Positions 6,108 to 9,601 of a DNA stretch of 9,601 nt are shown here, one piece after another (within the stretch, counting starts at the first letter, position 1; every line of letters begins with the position of its first letter). The position numbers were made by a program, and so were the translations under genes. Under the pieces are notes generated by a model, which saw nothing but the letters and a program-made list of their open reading frames with translations, ran no database searches and was not told the DNA's origin. Where the stretch lies: positions 1 through 9,601 of the forward strand of contig JANNWS010000142.1 in NCBI GenBank assembly GCA_031408575.1, read 5' to 3'. Origin of the DNA: Aliitabrizicola sp031408575 (GTDB lineage Bacteria; Pseudomonadota; Alphaproteobacteria; Rhodobacterales; Rhodobacteraceae).

Positions 6108-6500
6108 TCAGATACCGGTCACGATGCGGGCAAGGGCTACCACGAGGATGGCCATAGCCAGCAGGTTGGTGCTGTTGCCGACGATCCGCAGCGGATGGGC
6201 CGCATTGTCGATCTTCAGCCCGAACGGATGGGCGATCCGCCCGATCACAAGGAGCGCACCCGAGATGTGAAGCCAGAGCGCGCCGGCCCCCTGCGCCTCG
6301 GCCAGAATCATCAGGATCAGCACGAACGGCACCCATTCGATGAAGTTGCCGTGGCGGCGGATTTTCAGCAGCAGGTCCATGTTGCCCGCATCGCCGATGG
6401 CGCAGTTCAGGCCCGACCGGGTAGAGGTCACGCTGATCCACAGGATGAAAAAGATCACGGCGAGGGGAAACACATAGAGGGTGGTTACGTCGAAAGTCAT
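6108..6500 (-). CDS. MAPEG family membrane protein
   Basis: The 130-residue protein is an integral inner-membrane protein with four likely helices (about 6-24, 54-70, 72-90 and 107-127). The loop motif IRRHGNFIEWVPF (47-59) is the signature of MAPEG proteins (the microsomal glutathione transferase/leukotriene synthase superfamily). The following GRIAHPFGL also fits. Eukaryotic members conjugate glutathione or reduce lipid peroxides; bacterial ones are mostly uncharacterised, so activity is not claimed. The start at 6500 is chosen because a GGAG lies 6 bases upstream (6507-6510). An in-frame ATG at 6536 would add 12 residues and lie at or upstream of the predicted transcription start. It is the first gene of the MAPEG-YCII-ECF42 operon, suggesting a role in the stress or envelope response that the sigma factor controls. 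Confidence 0.88.
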   Translation of the reverse strand: MTFDVTTLYVFPLAVIFFILWISVTSTRSGLNCAIGDAGNMDLLLKIRRHGNFIEWVPFVLILMILAEAQGAGALWLHISGALLVIGRIAHPFGLKIDNAAHPLRIVGNSTNLLAMAILVVALARIVTGI

Positions 6501-6537
6501 GGTACGCTCCGTTGCTTTAAGGTTTCGATATCCCAAG

Positions 6538-6564
6538 GACGCCTGAGGTTTAGCGTTTTCGACA
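6538..6564 (-). promoter_or_regulatory. Candidate ECF42-dependent autoregulatory promoter
   Basis: On the minus strand, TGTCGA (6564-6559) is followed after 17 bases by CGTC (6541-6538). To my memory, work on ECF42 in Streptomyces described a -35 TGTCGA and a -10 CG(A/T)C; both elements and an ECF-like spacing are present here. Transcription would start near 6531, about 30 bases before the MAPEG ATG, with its Shine-Dalgarno well inside the leader. The position directly in front of an operon encoding an ECF42 protein makes a chance match less likely. Confidence 0.6.
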
Positions 6565-6572
6565 TCGATGCC

Positions 6573-6605
6573 GAAAAAAATCCGTCAGCCGTGAAGTTTT
6601 TTTTC
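6573..6605. repeat. A7/T8 tracts forming an AT inverted repeat between the divergent genes
   Basis: GAAAAAAA (6573-6580) and TTTTTTTC (6598-6605) are inverted 8-bp arms with a 17-base gap. For the MAPEG operon they lie just upstream of the -35, where A/T tracts may act as an UP-like element or bend DNA. As RNA it would be a weak hairpin. No clear purL promoter could be picked out in the surrounding 6501-6701 region. Confidence 0.3.
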
Positions 6606-6701
6606 AGACGACTGCAAAAACCGAGCACCGTCCCTGCCCCGGCTTTCCATGACGCGCGCCTTGGCCTATGACGCAGGTGACCCCAGATTCAGGACCGCCT
6701 C

Positions 6702-8864
6702 ATGACCGAACCGGCTATCACCCCCGACCTGATCGCGGCGCATGGGATGAAGCCCGACGAATATGCGCGCCTTCTGGACATCATCGGGCGCGAGCCGACC
6801 TTTACCGAACTGGGCATCTTCAGCGCGATGTGGAACGAGCATTGTTCCTATAAGTCGTCGAAGAAATGGCTGCGCACCCTGCCGACCACCGGGCCACAAG
6901 TGATCTGCGGGCCGGGCGAGAATGCAGGCGTCGTCGATATCGGCGACGGGCAGGCCGTGGTCTTCAAGATGGAAAGTCACAACCACCCCAGCTACATTGA
7001 GCCGTATCAGGGGGCCGCGACCGGCGTGGGCGGCATCCTGCGCGATGTGTTCACCATGGGCGCGCGCCCGATTGCTGCGATGAACGCGCTCAGTTTCGGC
7101 GACCCGTCGCATCCGAAAACCGCGCATCTCGTGAAGGGTGTGGTCGAGGGGGTCGGCGGCTATGGCAACGCCTTTGGCGTGCCGACCGTGGGCGGCGAGG
7201 TGCGGTTTCACCGGGCCTACAACGGAAACTGTCTGGTCAACGCCTTTGCTGCCGGGTTGGCGCAGGCCGATCAGATCTTCTATTCGGCGGCGTCGGGTGT
7301 GGGGATGCCGGTGGTCTATCTGGGGGCCAAAACCGGCCGCGACGGGGTTGGCGGGGCCACGATGGCCAGTGCCGAATTCGACGACACGATCGAGGAAAAG
7401 CGCCCCACCGTGCAGGTCGGCGATCCGTTCACCGAAAAGCGGCTGCTGGAGGCTTGTCTGGAACTGATGGCATCGGGGTCGGTGATTTCCATTCAGGACA
7501 TGGGGGCGGCGGGCCTGACCTGTTCGGCGGTGGAGATGGGCGACAAGGGCGATCTGGGCATCCGGCTTGACCTTGACCGGGTGCCGGTGCGCGAGCGCGG
7601 CATGACCGCCTATGAAATGATGCTGTCGGAAAGCCAGGAGCGGATGCTGATGGTGCTGCGCCCCGAAAAAGAGGCCGAGGCGCGGGCGATTTTTGTGAAA
7701 TGGGATCTGGACTTCGCCATCGTTGGCGAGACGATCCCCGAGGACCGGTTCCTTGTGATGCTGGGCAATGAGGTGAAGGCCGATCTACCGCTGAAAGCAT
7801 TGTCCGGCAATGCGCCGGAATATGACCGCCCGTGGGTGGAAACGCCGAAGGCAGCGGCGTTGGGACCGGTGCCGGACATTGATCCGATCGCGGGTCTGCG
7901 CGCGCTGATCGGGTCGCCCAGCTATGCCCACAAGGCCTGGGTGTGGGAACAGTATGACAGCATGGTGATGACCGATACCGTGCGCACGCCCGGCCTTGGC
8001 GCGGGCGTGGTGCGGGTGCATGGCACGGGCAAGGCGCTGGCCTTTACCAGCGATGTGACGCCGCGCTATGTCAAGGCGAACCCCTTCGAAGGCGGCAAGC
8101 AGGCGGTGGCCGAGGCGTGGCGCAATCTGGTGGCAGTGGGTGCCACACCGCTGGCCGCGACCGACAATCTGAACTTCGGGAACCCGGAAAAGCCCGAAAT
8201 CATGGGGCAACTGGTGGGGGCGATCAAAGGCATCGGCGAGGCCTGCCGGGTGCTGGAGTTCCCCATCGTGTCGGGCAACGTGTCGCTTTACAATGAAACC
8301 GACGGCACGGGCATCCTGCCGACGCCAACGATTGGCGGGGTCGGCTTGTTGGCGAGCCTTGATGACCTGATCTCAGGACGGCCATCCGACGGTCATCTTG
8401 CGCTGGTGATTGGCAGCACGCTGGGCCATTTGGGGCAATCCGCCCTGTTGGCCGAGATGTTCGGGCGCGAAGAGGGCGACGCGCCACCGGTGGACCTTGC
8501 CGCAGAGCGGCGCAACGGGATGTTCCTGCTGGCGCAGCGCAAGAACGTGGCGGCAGCTACCGACCTGTCGGATGGCGGGCTGGCGCTGGCGGCGTTCGAG
8601 ATGGCGGAAGCGGCGGGTCTGGGTGTTACGCTTTACGCGCAAGGTGCGGGCGCCCTTTTTGGCGAGGATCAGGCGCGCTATCTGGTGGCCTGTGCGCCGG
8701 ATCAGGCGGCGGCGCTGATCGCCGCAGGTACCGCGGCGGGGGTTCCGGTGGCCGAAGTCGGTGCGTTCGGCGGCGACCGGGTGCAGTTTGGCGCGGTCTC
8801 CGAGGCGCTGGCAGTCTTGTCGGAGCTGTATCGGACGGCCTTTGCGCGGCATGTCGGGGGCTGA
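6702..8864 (+). CDS. purL: Phosphoribosylformylglycinamidine synthase subunit PurL (small type)
   Basis: PurL converts FGAR, glutamine-derived ammonia and ATP to FGAM, the fourth step of purine synthesis, in a cytoplasmic complex with PurS and PurQ. At 720 residues this is the small form lacking a glutaminase domain, so separate purS and purQ genes are needed; they are not in the window. Visible family blocks are FTELGIFSAMWNEHCSYKSS (34-53, His47) and FKMESHNHPS (88-97) leading into YQGAATGVGGILRDVFTMGARP. Then come GGYGNAFGVPTVGGE, SIQDMGAAGLTCSA and, in the second half, NLNFGNPEKPEIMGQ, FPIVSGNVSLYNET, PTPTIGGVG and the ATDLSDGGLA near the C-terminus. The tandem AIRS-like halves are both complete. 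The ATG has AGGA 7 bases upstream (6691-6694). It is transcribed divergently from the MAPEG operon, and nothing in the context suggests a link beyond shared upstream DNA. Confidence 0.97.
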   Translation: MTEPAITPDLIAAHGMKPDEYARLLDIIGREPTFTELGIFSAMWNEHCSYKSSKKWLRTLPTTGPQVICGPGENAGVVDIGDGQAVVFKMESHNHPSYIEPYQGAATGVGGILRDVFTMGARPIAAMNALSFGDPSHPKTAHLVKGVVEGVGGYGNAFGVPTVGGEVRFHRAYNGNCLVNAFAAGLAQADQIFYSAASGVGMPVVYLGAKTGRDGVGGATMASAEFDDTIEEKRPTVQVGDPFTEKRLLEACLELMASGSVISIQDMGAAGLTCSAVEMGDKGDLGIRLDLDRVPVRERGMTAYEMMLSESQERMLMVLRPEKEAEARAIFVKWDLDFAIVGETIPEDRFLVMLGNEVKADLPLKALSGNAPEYDRPWVETPKAAALGPVPDIDPIAGLRALIGSPSYAHKAWVWEQYDSMVMTDTVRTPGLGAGVVRVHGTGKALAFTSDVTPRYVKANPFEGGKQAVAEAWRNLVAVGATPLAATDNLNFGNPEKPEIMGQLVGAIKGIGEACRVLEFPIVSGNVSLYNETDGTGILPTPTIGGVGLLASLDDLISGRPSDGHLALVIGSTLGHLGQSALLAEMFGREEGDAPPVDLAAERRNGMFLLAQRKNVAAATDLSDGGLALAAFEMAEAAGLGVTLYAQGAGALFGEDQARYLVACAPDQAAALIAAGTAAGVPVAEVGAFGGDRVQFGAVSEALAVLSELYRTAFARHVGG

Positions 8865-8886
8865 AGGCGGGGGATTTTGCAACACT

Positions 8887-8902
8887 GCGGCGGGTCAGCC
8901 GC
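8887..8902 (+). other. Short GC hairpin after purL
   Basis: GCGGC and GCCGC pair as a perfect 5-bp stem around a 6-base loop, 22 bases after the purL stop. No T-run follows. It may mark the 3' end of the purL transcript, but evidence for termination is weak. Confidence 0.25.
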
Positions 8903-8984
8903 CATCGATATTCAACCAACAGGTGAAATCTTGTCACGTATCTGTTAATGAAAGGCTTTGGAGCTACTTTTGACGGAGGTTGCC

Positions 8985-9601
8985 GTGAAGCTGATCCTAG
9001 CCTTGATCGCCCTGATCGCCGCCCAAACACCCGCATTCTCGTCCACCGTAACCGTGACATTCGACGGTCCCTCTCTGAGCGATGATGGTCAGACCGTCGT
9101 GTCGCAAAGTCAGGGGTTCCGCTATTGGTCGAGCAGCCTTTACGGATCGGGCCAAGATTTATCGCTACACGACGACTTCGGCATCACCCACACCAGGATT
9201 TTTCGCCCTGATGGCCGCCTGTTTACCCCGACGGCAATTGATGTTGCAGCGTTCAGCCGGATTCACCGCACAGGAAACACCCTGCCACCCAAGGACGATG
9301 ATAAGTTTGAGGGCTGGACCATGGCGGGCGAGGCCTTGCAGCCGATCTTCACCTTTCTTGGCTTTTCCACTGCACACGACGCGGTGAAAGTCAGCTTTGG
9401 CCCGAACGACCTGAAAGAGGTTGAAGGACAACTGGTGTTCAGCGAGAAATTTGCCAATATCTCGGCACTTTGGATCGACATCTCGTTCCCCGAAGGCCTG
9501 CCCAGATCAGAAGGCGGCGACCTCGTCCATACCTTGTATACTTCGGACTTGAGCGAGCCCGACACCAACTGGTGCTTTGAGTATTGCGCCGAATTGCGGA
9601 T
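8985..9601 (+). CDS. Secreted protein of unknown function, 5' part (truncated by window edge)
   Basis: A frame of 205 codons opens at GTG 8985 and runs off the right edge. A strong GGAGG (8975-8979) sits 5 bases upstream and decides this start; the next in-frame ATG is far inside. The N-terminus MKLILALIALIAAQTPAFSS is a classical Sec signal peptide: one lysine, a hydrophobic core and small residues for cleavage near AFS-S. No lipobox cysteine is present. The mature part begins TVTVTFDGPSLSDDGQTV and is rich in aromatic and beta-strand-like segments (GFRYWSSSLYGSG, WIDISFPEG). It is rich in Asp, and the visible part ends with two close cysteines in a WCFEYC segment. I do not recognise a family. 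The extracytoplasmic location is well supported. A C-terminal sorting tag of the VPLPA/PEP-CTERM kind, as found on some Rhodobacterales secreted proteins, would lie beyond the window. Confidence 0.75.
   Translation, partial: MKLILALIALIAAQTPAFSSTVTVTFDGPSLSDDGQTVVSQSQGFRYWSSSLYGSGQDLSLHDDFGITHTRIFRPDGRLFTPTAIDVAAFSRIHRTGNTLPPKDDDKFEGWTMAGEALQPIFTFLGFSTAHDAVKVSFGPNDLKEVEGQLVFSEKFANISALWIDISFPEGLPRSEGGDLVHTLYTSDLSEPDTNWCFEYCAELR

Noticed and set aside
6066..6671. Plus-strand 201-codon frame across the MAPEG gene and intergenic region
   Set aside because: It runs antisense to the MAPEG gene, has no conserved motif, and would cover the well-supported promoter region of the operon.
6501..6701. 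Purine riboswitch or PurR-type operator upstream of purL
   Set aside because: No purine-aptamer-like three-way junction or recognised PurR box was seen; the region is explained better by the ECF42 promoter and A/T tracts.
8887..8902. Intrinsic terminator for purL
   Set aside because: The stem is only 5 bp and no T-run follows, so it is recorded only as a weak hairpin.
8931..8984. Sigma70 promoter for the secreted protein (TTGTCA at about 8931)
   Set aside because: No acceptable -10 hexamer lies 16-18 bases downstream.

Overview
The window is GC-rich, densely packed bacterial chromosome. Its codon use, leading Shine-Dalgarno sites and protein families point to an alphaproteobacterium, most likely a member of the Rhodobacterales (Rhodobacter/Paracoccus/Roseobacter type). 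This is judged by eye from the LysR, MurI, PurL and ECF42 proteins, not from a search. There is no sign of phage, transposon, CRISPR array, tRNA or rRNA.

Layout. Positions 1-3104 hold four minus-strand genes. A 3'-truncated acyl-CoA:acetate/3-ketoacid-type CoA transferase (1-219) is joined by a one-base TGATG overlap to a Gfo/Idh/MocA oxidoreductase (219-1217). These two form the start of a catabolic operon with a well-formed promoter covered by a double operator (about 1233-1277). Upstream lie murI (glutamate racemase) and a PlsC/COG3176-like acyltransferase, 37 bases apart and probably co-transcribed. A divergent intergenic region (3105-3322) with two palindromes separates these from a plus-strand LysR regulator (3323-4216).

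Between lysR and the next gene is a 228-base stretch ending in an excellent plus-strand Rho-independent terminator (4410-4438). Because the terminator is almost 200 bases past the lysR stop and is preceded by a U-rich stretch with an anti-Shine-Dalgarno motif, this stretch may encode a small regulatory RNA.

Positions 6500 to 4445 (minus strand) form a compact operon: a MAPEG membrane protein, a DGPF/YCII-domain protein and an ECF42-type sigma factor with a C-terminal TPR-like extension. Upstream of the MAPEG gene is TGTCGA-N17-CGTC, which fits the promoter signature I recall for ECF42 sigma factors, so the operon is probably autoregulated. Divergently, purL (6702-8864) encodes the small-type FGAM synthase subunit of purine synthesis. 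The window closes with the 5' part of a GTG-started secreted protein of unknown function (8985 onward), which runs off the edge.

Most genes are ordinary. The points worth attention are regulatory: the double operator at about 1250, the candidate sRNA at about 4320-4438, and the ECF42 autoregulatory promoter at 6538-6564.
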